From Gammaproteobacteria bacterium (GTDB taxonomy: Bacteria > Pseudomonadota > Gammaproteobacteria > SZUA-229), in the NCBI GenBank assembly GCA_026998145.1, contig JALTRC010000562.1:1-7735 (forward strand): a stretch of 7,735 nt of DNA, in the 5' to 3' direction. The translations under genes were made by a program, and so were the position numbers. How positions within the stretch are numbered: the first letter of the stretch is position 1; each line of letters starts with the position of its first letter. Positions 1-6,341 of this stretch are shown piece by piece. A model generated the notes under the pieces. That model was not told the origin of the DNA and did not search any database. It saw only the letters and a program-made list of their open reading frames with translations.

Positions 1-526
1 GGCCCACACCGGCGGTGCGCACAATCAGCCCCATGCCCTGGGGGATTTCCAGATGGCTCATGGCCTCGCGGATTTGCTGACGATCATCCCCTTCGATGCG
101 GCGGGAAACACCACCGGCGCGAGGATTATTGGGCATCAGCACCAGATAGCGACCGGCCAGGCTGATAAAGGTGGTAAGCGCGGCGCCCTTATTGCCCCGC
201 TCTTCCTTGTCCACCTGTACGATGACCTGCTGGCCTTCCTTAACCGCCGTGCGGATATCGGGGCGACCCTCGGCCTTTAAACCGGCCTCGGTAAAGTAAC
301 TGCGGGAGATTTCCTTAAAAGGTAGAAAGCCGTGGCGCTCGGCGCCGTAATCGACAAATGCCGCTTCCAGGCTGGGTTCAACCCGGGTAATAGTACCCTT
401 GTAGATACTGGCTTTCTTTTGCTCGTGTGAGGAGACTTCGATATCCAGATCGTAGAGCTGCTGGCCATCCACCATGGCCACGCGGATCTCCTCTTTCTGG
501 AGTGCGTTGATTAATATTCTTTTCAT
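1..526 (-). CDS. rne: Ribonuclease E, N-terminal part (runs off the left edge)
   Basis: RNase E is the endonuclease that starts decay of most mRNAs and processes rRNA and tRNA precursors; in relatives it scaffolds the degradosome at the inner membrane. The 175 visible codons start at the ATG complementary to 524-526 (MKRILINALQKEE) and follow the E. coli protein almost without gaps. The S1 RNA-binding domain spans about residues 36-125, with YKGTITRVEPSLEAAFVDYG, F57, F67 and the KEERGNKGAA segment (K113). The 5'-phosphate sensor motif IVRTAGVG is at the edge, with R170 and T171 matching E. coli R169 and T170. RNase G is excluded because its N-terminus is quite different. The catalytic DNase-I-like domain, zinc link and C-terminal scaffold lie outside the window. 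The Shine-Dalgarno is weak: AGG about 11 bases before the ATG. The gene is divergent from rluC, as in E. coli and Pseudomonas. Confidence 0.97.
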   Translation of the reverse strand, partial: MKRILINALQKEEIRVAMVDGQQLYDLDIEVSSHEQKKASIYKGTITRVEPSLEAAFVDYGAERHGFLPFKEISRSYFTEAGLKAEGRPDIRTAVKEGQQVIVQVDKEERGNKGAALTTFISLAGRYLVLMPNNPRAGGVSRRIEGDDRQQIREAMSHLEIPQGMGLIVRTAGVG

Positions 527-563
527 TGGGAATTAAACCTGAATAGGATGTGCACTCATTCTC

Positions 564-599
564 GCGGCAACCGGGGGCCAGATTCAGATGATCTGCCGC
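564..599 (-). promoter_or_regulatory. Stem-loop close to the rne ribosome binding region
   Basis: GCGGCA (564-569) and TGCCGC (594-599) pair perfectly around a 24-base loop that contains partly self-complementary CAGAT/ATCTG repeats. The structure ends about 25 bases before the weak rne Shine-Dalgarno (538-540), so it could affect ribosome access. That role is inference. Confidence 0.35.
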
Positions 600-605
600 C
601 ACATG

Positions 606-636
606 GGCCTGTCGAACCAGCACAAACAAACAGGCC
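606..636 (-). promoter_or_regulatory. Stem-loop in the rne leader, 7 bp GC-rich stem
   Basis: GGCCTGT (606-612) and ACAGGCC (630-636) are perfect inverted repeats with a 17-base loop. On the minus-strand RNA the stem can extend with a bulge through the flanking UG/CA bases. It lies about 80-110 bases before the rne start codon. It is symmetrical, so the sequence alone does not fix its strand; the strand is assigned from its place in the leader. Confidence 0.4.
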
Positions 637-761
637 ACGGCAAGATAGCTGTTCAGTAGAACGCTTTGCATGGCCTGAGAAATATTGTGCATGGGAGTGC
701 TTGTCATTATGTCTTATATAACCTTGTACCGAATTTGAAATACTGGCTTCGGCTAACCACA

Positions 762-786
762 GACTGATTCCATAAAGGAATCAATC
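762..786 (-). promoter_or_regulatory. Stem-loop in the rne leader, central, 10 bp
   Basis: Positions 762-771 and 777-786 form a ten-pair stem around a five-base loop (772-776). Nine pairs are Watson-Crick. The pair 764/784 is G.U in the minus-strand RNA but C-A in the plus-strand RNA, so the full stem belongs to the rne-direction transcript. No T-run follows, so it does not look like an intrinsic terminator; a leader regulatory or stability hairpin is more likely. Confidence 0.55.
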
Positions 787-850
787 AGAATTCTTTTTAC
801 TGCTTTGAGCTTATTCTATGGGGGAGTTCTCACGGCAAGCGGAGAGCCTG

Positions 851-900
851 ATGACCCTGAATACCGGAGAAGCAAGTGCTTGCGGGGTTTACCGGATCAT
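851..900 (-). promoter_or_regulatory. Stem-loop in the rne leader, promoter-proximal
   Basis: In the minus-strand RNA, AUGAUCC (900-894) pairs with GGGUCAU (857-851) through seven pairs including one U.G. Inside, GCAAG (883-879) pairs with CUUGC (876-872) around a two-base loop. Between the two helices lies a large asymmetric internal loop, in which two CCGG tetramers (892-895 and 864-867) could add a further short helix. The plus-strand RNA would have a C-A mismatch in the outer stem. A helix with a large internal loop near the 5' end resembles in general form the E. coli rne hairpin sensed by RNase E, but that equivalence is inference. Confidence 0.5.
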
Positions 901-916
901 TCCTAGAATCGCCACA

Positions 917-944
917 GTGTTACAAATTGAACACAGTCGGTCAA
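917..944 (-). promoter_or_regulatory. Candidate sigma70-type promoter of rne
   Basis: Reading the minus strand, TTGACC (944-939, five of six to the -35 consensus) is followed after 16 bases by TAACAC (922-917), preceded by TG one base upstream as in an extended -10. The -10 is weak (three of six). The predicted start near 910 gives a leader close in length to that of E. coli rne, which is the main reason to favour it. Confidence 0.4.
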
Positions 945-963
945 GTTTTATTAAGAAGAATCA

Positions 964-1082
964 TTGACTTAAATGATGAAATGGTTTAACTGCCACTTCA
1001 GTTGTCAAAAACCACAGGCAATATACTCCCTGGATTTATTCTCAAGACAAATTTATGAAAACCCTGCCACGGCTGCTAATAT
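964..1082 (+). promoter_or_regulatory. Candidate rluC promoter region
   Basis: Three weak candidates are visible. The first is TTGACT (964-969), 17 bases, then a poor -10 TAACTG (987-992). The second is a good -10 TATACT (1022-1027) with no well-spaced -35; TTGTCA at 1002-1007 is only 14 bases away. The third is TAATAT (1077-1082), placed so that transcription would begin almost at the rluC ATG. The TTGACT element faces the rne -35 (939-944) back to back with 19 bases between them, giving a divergent promoter layout. The sequence alone does not decide which is used. Confidence 0.3.
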
Positions 1083-1090
1083 AGCGCCCC

Positions 1091-2026
1091 ATGACAAACC
1101 CGCAGCAAGTACAGATTCTCACCATCACCGCCCGCCACCACGACCAGCGACTGGATAATTTTTTACTCAGCCAGCTTAAGGGTGTGCCGAAAAGCCGTAT
1201 TTATAAATTACTGCGCAGCGGGCAGATTCGGGTAAACAAGGGGCGCAAAAAACCGAATTACCGGGTGCAGCTGGATGATCAGGTGCGCATCCCACCGATT
1301 CGCATGGAGGAACGCAAGCCGGGTGAAGCACCGGCTTTTCTGCTGGATAAGTTAAAAGACTGCCTGCTGTTTGAAGATGAACATTTACTGGTACTCAACA
1401 AACCTGCCGGGCTGGCAGTGCATAGCGGCAGTAATATTCAGTTCGGGGTGATTGAGCTGCTGCGCCAGCTGCGGGCTAACGGGGATTTAGAGCTGGTGCA
1501 CCGGCTGGATCGGGATACCAGCGGCTGTCTGGTGATTGCTAAATCCCGCCTGGCCTTAAACGAACTGCATAAACTGTTTCGCGCCGATGAAGGCCTGCAG
1601 AAAATCTACCGGGCCATTTTAGTGGGCCGCTGGCAGGGAGGCGAAAAAATCATCGATGCTCCCCTGCTAAAAAACACCCTGCAGGGAGGCGAGCGTATGG
1701 TAATGGTAGACGGGGCGGGCAAATCGGCTAAAAGCCTGTTTAATCCGCTGGATTATTATCCCGCAGCCACGCTGGCTGAAATTACATTATTTACCGGGCG
1801 CACTCACCAGATTCGCGTCCACGCTGCCCATCAGGGTCATCCGGTGGCCGGGGATAAAAAATACGGCGATGAAGCCTTTAACAAACAACTCAAACAGCAG
1901 GGCTTCAAGCGCATGTATTTACACGCCTACCGGCTCAGTTTTACCCTTAATCAGCAGGCTTACGATATAATCGCCCCCCTTGATAATGACTGGAAAGCCT
2001 TACAACAACATCTTGCCCATGACTGA
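1091..2026 (+). CDS. rluC: 23S rRNA pseudouridine synthase RluC
   Basis: RluC converts uridines of 23S rRNA (positions 955, 2504 and 2580 in E. coli) to pseudouridine, near the peptidyl transferase centre. The 311-residue protein has an N-terminal S4 RNA-binding domain (about residues 18-80, with the LKGVPKSRIYKLLRSGQIRVN stretch interrupted only by conservative changes from E. coli). An RluA-type catalytic domain follows. The signature HRLDRDTSG carries the catalytic aspartate D140. TGRTHQIRVH (about 235-244) and HPVAGDKKYGD (250-260) are further family motifs. The start is the first ATG after an in-frame TAG at 1082-1084, and no Shine-Dalgarno precedes it. The divergent rne neighbour and the length match E. 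coli rluC. The last 8 bases overlap the HAD gene, suggesting coupled translation. Truncation or frameshift is not seen. Confidence 0.96.
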   Translation: MTNPQQVQILTITARHHDQRLDNFLLSQLKGVPKSRIYKLLRSGQIRVNKGRKKPNYRVQLDDQVRIPPIRMEERKPGEAPAFLLDKLKDCLLFEDEHLLVLNKPAGLAVHSGSNIQFGVIELLRQLRANGDLELVHRLDRDTSGCLVIAKSRLALNELHKLFRADEGLQKIYRAILVGRWQGGEKIIDAPLLKNTLQGGERMVMVDGAGKSAKSLFNPLDYYPAATLAEITLFTGRTHQIRVHAAHQGHPVAGDKKYGDEAFNKQLKQQGFKRMYLHAYRLSFTLNQQAYDIIAPLDNDWKALQQHLAHD

Positions 2027-2687
2027 CTCCCCTCGCCCCTATCAATTACTGATTTTCGACTGGGATGGCACCTTAATGGATTCCGTCTCCCGCATTGTGC
2101 ACTGCCTGCGCCAGTGCAGCATTGATGTGCTGGGAGAAGAAAACCGCAGCGACCATGAACTCAAGGATGTGATTGGCCTGGGGCTGCGGGAGGCCATTCA
2201 ACAGCTACACCCCGGGCAGGATGAAAAAGCCATTGATGCCATGGTGGAAGCTTACCGGCAGGCCTATTTATACAGTGATCTGGCCCATTCTGAATTATTT
2301 TCCGGCGTCAGTGATATGCTCGACGCGCTGGAAAACCGGGGCTACTGGCTGGCAGTGGCCACCGGCAAAGGCCGCGAGGGGCTGGATCAGGTTCTGAAAC
2401 AGACCGGTATGGAAAGCCGCTTTCATACCACCCGCTGCGCCTCGGAAACTTTTTCCAAGCCCCACCCTCTGATGCTGGAGGAAATTTTGCAACAGCTGGG
2501 GCTGGAAGCCAAAGACGCGCTGATGATTGGCGACACCATCTATGATCTGCAAATGGCGCATAATGCCGGCATGGATTCATTAGCCGTTTCCTACGGAGTG
2601 CATCCGGCTGAGCGACTGGCTCAGCATAATCCCTTAAAATGCCTGCATAACATTGATGAACTATCCCACTATTTGAGGAACCTATGA
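2019..2687 (+). CDS. HAD superfamily (subfamily IA) phosphatase, phosphoglycolate-phosphatase-like
   Basis: This is a cytoplasmic hydrolase of 222 residues that probably removes phosphate from a small molecule; the substrate cannot be read from sequence. All four HAD motifs are present. Motif I is FDWDGTLMDS, with nucleophile D14 and acid/base D16. Motif II is LAVATGK with T115. Motif III is SKPHP with K147. Motif IV is GDTIYD with D172 and D176. An alpha-helical cap lies between motifs I and II (about residues 20-95), as in subfamily IA. I chose ATG 2019 because the domain starts a few residues later; an upstream in-frame TTG at 1980 would add 13 unlikely residues. There is no clear Shine-Dalgarno, and the 8-base overlap with rluC suggests translational coupling. 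Its stop overlaps the sppA start by 4 bases (ATGA). The same gene order is known in Pseudomonas. Confidence 0.92.
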   Translation: MTDSPRPYQLLIFDWDGTLMDSVSRIVHCLRQCSIDVLGEENRSDHELKDVIGLGLREAIQQLHPGQDEKAIDAMVEAYRQAYLYSDLAHSELFSGVSDMLDALENRGYWLAVATGKGREGLDQVLKQTGMESRFHTTRCASETFSKPHPLMLEEILQQLGLEAKDALMIGDTIYDLQMAHNAGMDSLAVSYGVHPAERLAQHNPLKCLHNIDELSHYLRNL

Positions 2688-3622
2688 ATAACGAAATCAG
2701 CTCACAGGACGTACTGGAAAAAATTGTCACCGAAGGCTTAAAGGAGCAGCGCCGCAGCCGCCGTTGGGGCATCTTTTTTAAACTGCTGACCTTCGCCTAT
2801 CTGTTTATTATTCTTGCCCTTATCCTGCAGGATACCGACTCATCCCTGGCCAATGCGCCCGGCAGCAAACACACGGCACTGGTGGAATTAAAAGGTGTGA
2901 TTGCCAGTGATGCGGACGCCAGCGCCGACCGGGTCATCAGCGGCCTGCGTAAGGCCTTTAAGAACAAACACAGCGTCGGCGTGATCCTGCGCATTAACAG
3001 CCCCGGTGGCAGCCCGGTGCAATCCGGTTATATTTATGACGAGATTTTGCGCCTGCGGGAAAAATATCCCAAAAAACCCTTATATGCAGTAATTGCCGAT
3101 ATTGGCGCCTCCGGTGGCTATTATGTGGCGGCAGCGGCGGAAAAAATCTATGCGGATCAGGCCAGTATGGTGGGTTCCATCGGCGTGCGCATGGATAACT
3201 TCGGCTTTGTGGAAGCCATGAAAAAACTGGGTATCGAGCGACGCACCATTACTGCCGGCAAGAACAAGGCTCTGCTGGATCCCTTTGCACCGGAAGACCC
3301 GGCCATTGTGGAGCACATGAAAGGCCTGCTGGCCAATGTGCATAACCAGTTTATCAATGCGGTCAAGCAGGGTCGCGGAGATCGCCTCAAGGAAGTGGAC
3401 GGTCTGTTTAGCGGGCTGATCTGGACTGGCGATCAGGCAGTGGAAATCGGCCTGGTGGATGAGCTGGGCAGCAGCAGCTATGTGGCCCGTGACGTGATTG
3501 GCGCAGAAGAAATAGTGGATTACACGGTACAGCCCGACTTTTTTGAACGCTTCTCCGAAAAAGTGGGCACTCAGGCCGCTCAGGCCATGGCCGAAAAACT
3601 CACCCTGCCCCAGTTAAAGTAG
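2684..3622 (+). CDS. sppA: Signal peptide peptidase SppA, short form (family S49)
   Basis: SppA is a membrane-anchored serine protease that degrades signal peptides left in the membrane after secretion. The 312-residue protein has a basic cytoplasmic N-terminus, one transmembrane helix (about residues 29-49) and a single S49 domain. This is the short form, as in Bacillus and Pseudomonas, not the double-domain E. coli type. The nucleophile is S143 in ADIGASGGYY. The likely general base is K195 in AGKNKALLDPF, matching the Ser-Lys dyad of the family. RINSPGGSP (about 103-111) is the conserved loop expected near the oxyanion hole. A good Shine-Dalgarno, GAGGA, lies 5 bases before the ATG, which overlaps the HAD stop as ATGA. 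The short form works as an oligomer in characterised relatives, because one subunit does not carry a complete dome. A strong inverted repeat starts inside its last codons. Confidence 0.95.
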   Translation: MNNEISSQDVLEKIVTEGLKEQRRSRRWGIFFKLLTFAYLFIILALILQDTDSSLANAPGSKHTALVELKGVIASDADASADRVISGLRKAFKNKHSVGVILRINSPGGSPVQSGYIYDEILRLREKYPKKPLYAVIADIGASGGYYVAAAAEKIYADQASMVGSIGVRMDNFGFVEAMKKLGIERRTITAGKNKALLDPFAPEDPAIVEHMKGLLANVHNQFINAVKQGRGDRLKEVDGLFSGLIWTGDQAVEIGLVDELGSSSYVARDVIGAEEIVDYTVQPDFFERFSEKVGTQAAQAMAEKLTLPQLK

Positions 3623-3673
3623 CTTTTATATATCACAGCCAAATCTGTGATTTTACTAAAAAAGCTACTTTTT
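3616..3673 (+). terminator. Nested stem-loops, probable rho-independent terminator after sppA
   Basis: AAAGTAGCTTTT (3616-3627) is a perfect 12-base inverted repeat of AAAAGCTACTTT (3660-3671), and TTTTT continues to 3673. Inside lies a second hairpin, ATCACAG (3632-3638) with CTGTGAT (3645-3651), loop CCAAAT, followed by TTT. The outer stem includes the sppA stop codon TAG (3620-3622). It separates the rluC-HAD-sppA operon from the kinase operon. The stem is not GC-rich, so its efficiency is uncertain. Confidence 0.6.
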
Positions 3674-3676
3674 ATG

Positions 3677-3706
3677 CTGGTATGAGGAAACTCGCCGGTT
3701 TATGAT
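3677..3706 (+). promoter_or_regulatory. Candidate promoter of the kinase-phosphatase-FHA operon
   Basis: TATGAT (3701-3706) matches five of six bases of the sigma70 -10. An upstream CTGGTA (3677-3682) at 18 bases is a weak -35. Transcription would start near 3713, leaving a leader of about 40 bases. A second -10-like TAAAAT (3728-3733) has no -35. No sigma54 GG-N10-GC element is present. The location just after the terminator supports a new transcription unit here. Confidence 0.4.
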
Positions 3707-3745
3707 CTATTCTTCATGGAATCATCATAAAATAATAAAAACCGG
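3695..3745. repeat. Inverted repeat CCGGTTT / AAACCGG before the kinase gene
   Basis: CCGGTTT (3695-3701) and AAACCGG (3739-3745) are perfect 7-base inverted repeats 37 bases apart. A partial inner match is ATGAT (3702-3706) with ATCAT (3721-3725 or 3724-3728). The left arm touches the candidate -10 and the right arm enters the GGGGAG Shine-Dalgarno (3744-3749). It could be an operator or an RNA fold that hides the ribosome site, or it could be chance. Confidence 0.3.
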
Positions 3746-3753
3746 GGAGATGG

Positions 3754-6336
3754 ATGAAACAAGGCTTCTGGATTCGGGACTGGTTCGCCGGTCTGGCCAT
3801 CTGCATTCTTATTATCGGCTTAAGCAGCCTGGGTTCGTTTAAGCCTGTTGAGCGCATGGCCTATGATATGGGGGTAAAAGCCTCATCGCGCACGGCCAAT
3901 AATAAAGTAGCCATTATTGCTATCGATGACGAAAGCATTGCGAATCTGGGACGCTGGCCCTGGTCGCGGAATATTCATGCCCAGATGCATGAGGTGTTGA
4001 GCCATAGTGGTGCCAAAGTCATCGCCCAGACCACCTTCTTTTTTGATCCCCAGATAGATCCCGGCCTGCAAACCATTGACAGCTTACTGTCTTTTTATGA
4101 AAACAGCAGCCTGTCGGGGGATTTTTCAACATTCAGCCGGCGCCTGCCCGGACCATTAAAATCCCTTAACCGGGATTTACAACGTCTGGGAGAAGATTTA
4201 AAACAGGCCCAGGTCAATCTTAATAGCGACCATATTCTGGCTCAGAGCATCGCCGATGCGGGTAACATACTGCTGGCCATGCATTTTACTCTCGGCTCCC
4301 CCACCAGTGATCCCGACACCCGCCTGCCGGAATACATCACCATTAACGCATTGAGAAATGTGATTAACAATCCGCAGAAAAACCCTATGGGTTTTTATCC
4401 ACTGCCCGCGAACAATATTCTCTACCCCATACCCGGGGTGGCCAAAGCCGCCAATGGTATTGGGGCGCTGGTCAGCTATCCGGATCCGGACGGTGCCATT
4501 CGCAGCGAACCACTGGTCATCAATTACTACAACCGCTTTTTCCCGTCATTATCCCTGCTGCTGGCGGCGCGAAGCATGAACCTGGCTAATGATGATATTC
4601 GCGTATTACTGGGTGAAGGCATAGAACTGGGACACCTGAAAATAAAAACCGACCCCCGGTTGCAAATGAACACCTTCTTTTACAGTGACGTTCAGGGCAA
4701 ACCGGCTTTTCCCATCGATTCTTTTTACGATGTATTAAAAGGTAATATTCCGGCCAGTAAATATAAGGATAAAATTGTCTTAATCGGCTCAACGGCCACC
4801 GGTGTCGGCAATAGTATGATGACACCGATCGATGCCAATATGGCACCGGTACTCACCCTGGCCCATTCAGTTTCCAGCATTTTAAATGAAGACTTCTTCA
4901 TTGAACCGGACTGGGCACAGCAGGCCCAGTGGGTTATTTTTGCCCTGCTGGCCCTGTACATTATTATTCTGCTGCCCCGCATGAGCGCCGGCGTATCTGC
5001 CACTTTAAGCATTATTTTACTAACCGCACTACTCGCCACCCACTTTGTTCTGATGACAGAATACGGCCTGTGGCTACAGTTAATGGGCGCGGTTATCCTG
5101 CTGGTTTCCGGGCATTTACTGCTAACAACCAAACGTCACCTGCTCACCGAAAAAGGCAAACAACAGCTACACAAGGAATCTGCCGAGAGCAATCGTATGC
5201 TGGGCTTATCCCTGCAGGGCCAGGGACAGCTGGATGCGGCCTTTGATAAATTCCGTAAGCTGCCACCCAGCAAGGAATCCATGGAAGTTCTATACAACCT
5301 GGCCCTGGATTTTGAGCGCAAGCGCCAGTTCAATAAGGCCGCTTCGGTTTACATTCATATCAAAGAAATGGATCCCCGCTTCCGGGACATTAAAGAGCGC
5401 TTAAAACGCGCCCAGCAAATGGAAAACAATGTCATGCTGGGTGCATCCAGCAGTAATACCAGCGGTCTGGTAAAAGATAAATCCGGCGTGGAAAACCCCA
5501 TGCTGGGACGCTACAAAGTTGAAAAAGAGCTGGGCAAAGGTGCCATGGGCGCGGTTTATCTGGGCAGGGATCCTAAAATCGGCCGGGTGGTTGCCATTAA
5601 AACCATGGCCCTGTCCCAGGAGTTTGAAGGGGATGAGCTGGATGATGTTAAACAACGCTTCTTCCGTGAAGCAGAAACCGCCGGGCGCTTAAGCCACCCG
5701 AATATTGTCACCATTTTTGATGCGGGAGAGGAACACGATCTGGCCTATATCGCCATGGAATTTATTAAGGGCAGCGACATACTCAAATATTGCAAGCCGG
5801 ATTCTTTGCTGCCGATTAAAACCGTCCTCAATATTATTCTGCGCGCTGCCGATGCACTGGACTTTGCCCATAAACAGAATGTGGTACACCGTGATATTAA
5901 GCCGGCCAATTTAATGTACGAGGCTGAAACCGATACGTTAAAAATTACCGACTTTGGTATTGCCCGCATTACCGATTCCAGCAAAACCAAAACCGGCATG
6001 GTGCTGGGAACCCCCTCTTATATGTCACCGGAACAACTGGCGGGCAAGAAAGTGGACGGCCGTTCGGATCTGTTTTCACTGGGCGTCATGATGTTCCAGA
6101 TGCTTACCGGCCGTCTGCCCTTCCAGGGTGAATCCATGGCCGCATTAATGTACAAAATCGCCAATGAGAAGCACCCGTCACCGGAAAGCATTCGCCCGGA
6201 TTTACCCCGCTGTACCGCTATTATTATTAACCGGGCGCTCGAAAAAGATCGTGACAAGCGCTATAAAACCGGCGCACAGATGGCAGCTGATTTACGCAAG
6301 TGTATGCAGATTATCAGCAAAGCCGAGAAGGCCTGA
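3754..6336 (+). CDS. CHASE2-sensor transmembrane Ser/Thr protein kinase (Hanks type) with TPR-like linker
   Basis: This is an 860-residue membrane receptor kinase, predicted to phosphorylate serine or threonine of itself and partners. Order: TM helix (about 10-28); extracytoplasmic CHASE2 domain (about 30-385) with VAIIAIDDESIANLGRWPW near its start, SYPDPDGAIR (241-250) and KIVLIGSTATG (340-350); three TM helices (about 392-407, 413-434 and 439-457); two TPR-like helical pairs (about 483-541); a Ser-rich linker (564-578); kinase domain (587-850). Kinase residues are complete: glycine loop GKGAMGAVY (594-602), K616, E639, HRDIKPAN with D714 and N719, DFG D733, GTPSYMSPE (752-760) and R836. 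The activation loop offers S742, S743, T745, T747 and T753 as autophosphorylation sites. Four TM helices put CHASE2 outside and the kinase inside. The kinase is C-terminal, unlike PASTA kinases. GGGGAG (3744-3749) is the Shine-Dalgarno. The phosphatase gene follows after 5 bases. The ligand is unknown. Confidence 0.95.
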   Translation: MKQGFWIRDWFAGLAICILIIGLSSLGSFKPVERMAYDMGVKASSRTANNKVAIIAIDDESIANLGRWPWSRNIHAQMHEVLSHSGAKVIAQTTFFFDPQIDPGLQTIDSLLSFYENSSLSGDFSTFSRRLPGPLKSLNRDLQRLGEDLKQAQVNLNSDHILAQSIADAGNILLAMHFTLGSPTSDPDTRLPEYITINALRNVINNPQKNPMGFYPLPANNILYPIPGVAKAANGIGALVSYPDPDGAIRSEPLVINYYNRFFPSLSLLLAARSMNLANDDIRVLLGEGIELGHLKIKTDPRLQMNTFFYSDVQGKPAFPIDSFYDVLKGNIPASKYKDKIVLIGSTATGVGNSMMTPIDANMAPVLTLAHSVSSILNEDFFIEPDWAQQAQWVIFALLALYIIILLPRMSAGVSATLSIILLTALLATHFVLMTEYGLWLQLMGAVILLVSGHLLLTTKRHLLTEKGKQQLHKESAESNRMLGLSLQGQGQLDAAFDKFRKLPPSKESMEVLYNLALDFERKRQFNKAASVYIHIKEMDPRFRDIKERLKRAQQMENNVMLGASSSNTSGLVKDKSGVENPMLGRYKVEKELGKGAMGAVYLGRDPKIGRVVAIKTMALSQEFEGDELDDVKQRFFREAETAGRLSHPNIVTIFDAGEEHDLAYIAMEFIKGSDILKYCKPDSLLPIKTVLNIILRAADALDFAHKQNVVHRDIKPANLMYEAETDTLKITDFGIARITDSSKTKTGMVLGTPSYMSPEQLAGKKVDGRSDLFSLGVMMFQMLTGRLPFQGESMAALMYKIANEKHPSPESIRPDLPRCTAIIINRALEKDRDKRYKTGAQMAADLRKCMQIISKAEKA

Positions 6337-6341
6337 AGGAC

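Larger units (their letters stand above)
527..910 (-). promoter_or_regulatory. Probable long structured 5' leader of rne
   Basis: This stretch holds no convincing gene on either strand. It lies between the rne start codon and a candidate minus-strand promoter, which would give a leader of roughly 380 nt. The E. coli rne leader is about 360 nt and contains hairpins through which RNase E controls the decay of its own mRNA. Here at least four stem-loops can be drawn on the minus-strand RNA (564-599, 606-636, 762-786 and 851-900). Two of them need G.U pairs that exist only in the minus-strand transcript, which supports transcription in the rne direction. The position, length and stem-loops are seen; the autoregulatory role is inferred from E. 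coli. I did not match the sequence base by base to the known rne5 family. Confidence 0.6.

Noticed and set aside
378..707. Open frame of 109 codons on the minus strand with a hydrophobic stretch, spanning the rne leader and the start of rne
   Set aside because: It runs out of frame through the certain RNase E coding sequence, resembles no family I know, and its upstream half coincides with leader stem-loops.
973..1158. Open frame of 61 codons on the plus strand overlapping the start of rluC
   Set aside because: It has no ribosome site or recognisable domain, its His/Pro-rich end is just rluC read in another frame, and rluC is certain.
1980..2018. Upstream TTG start extending the HAD protein by 13 residues
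   Set aside because: It would lie entirely within rluC codons, the added residues do not look like part of the fold, and ATG 2019 is a better start just before the nucleophile motif.
2308..2772. Long minus-strand open frame of 154 codons opposite the HAD and sppA genes
   Set aside because: It is antisense to two well-supported genes and has a composition typical of a complementary-strand shadow, with no motif.
3679..3692. Possible sigma54 promoter before the kinase gene
   Set aside because: GG at 3679-3680 is followed after 10 bases by CT, not GC, so the invariant spacing fails.
3750..3752. ATG four bases before the chosen kinase start
   Set aside because: It is out of frame with the kinase and overlaps the Shine-Dalgarno; ATG 3754 opens the clear signal-anchor sequence.
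6300..6341. Upstream ATG start extending the PP2C protein by 14 residues
   Set aside because: It overlaps the conserved end of the kinase gene, and the PP2C fold begins right after ATG 6342.
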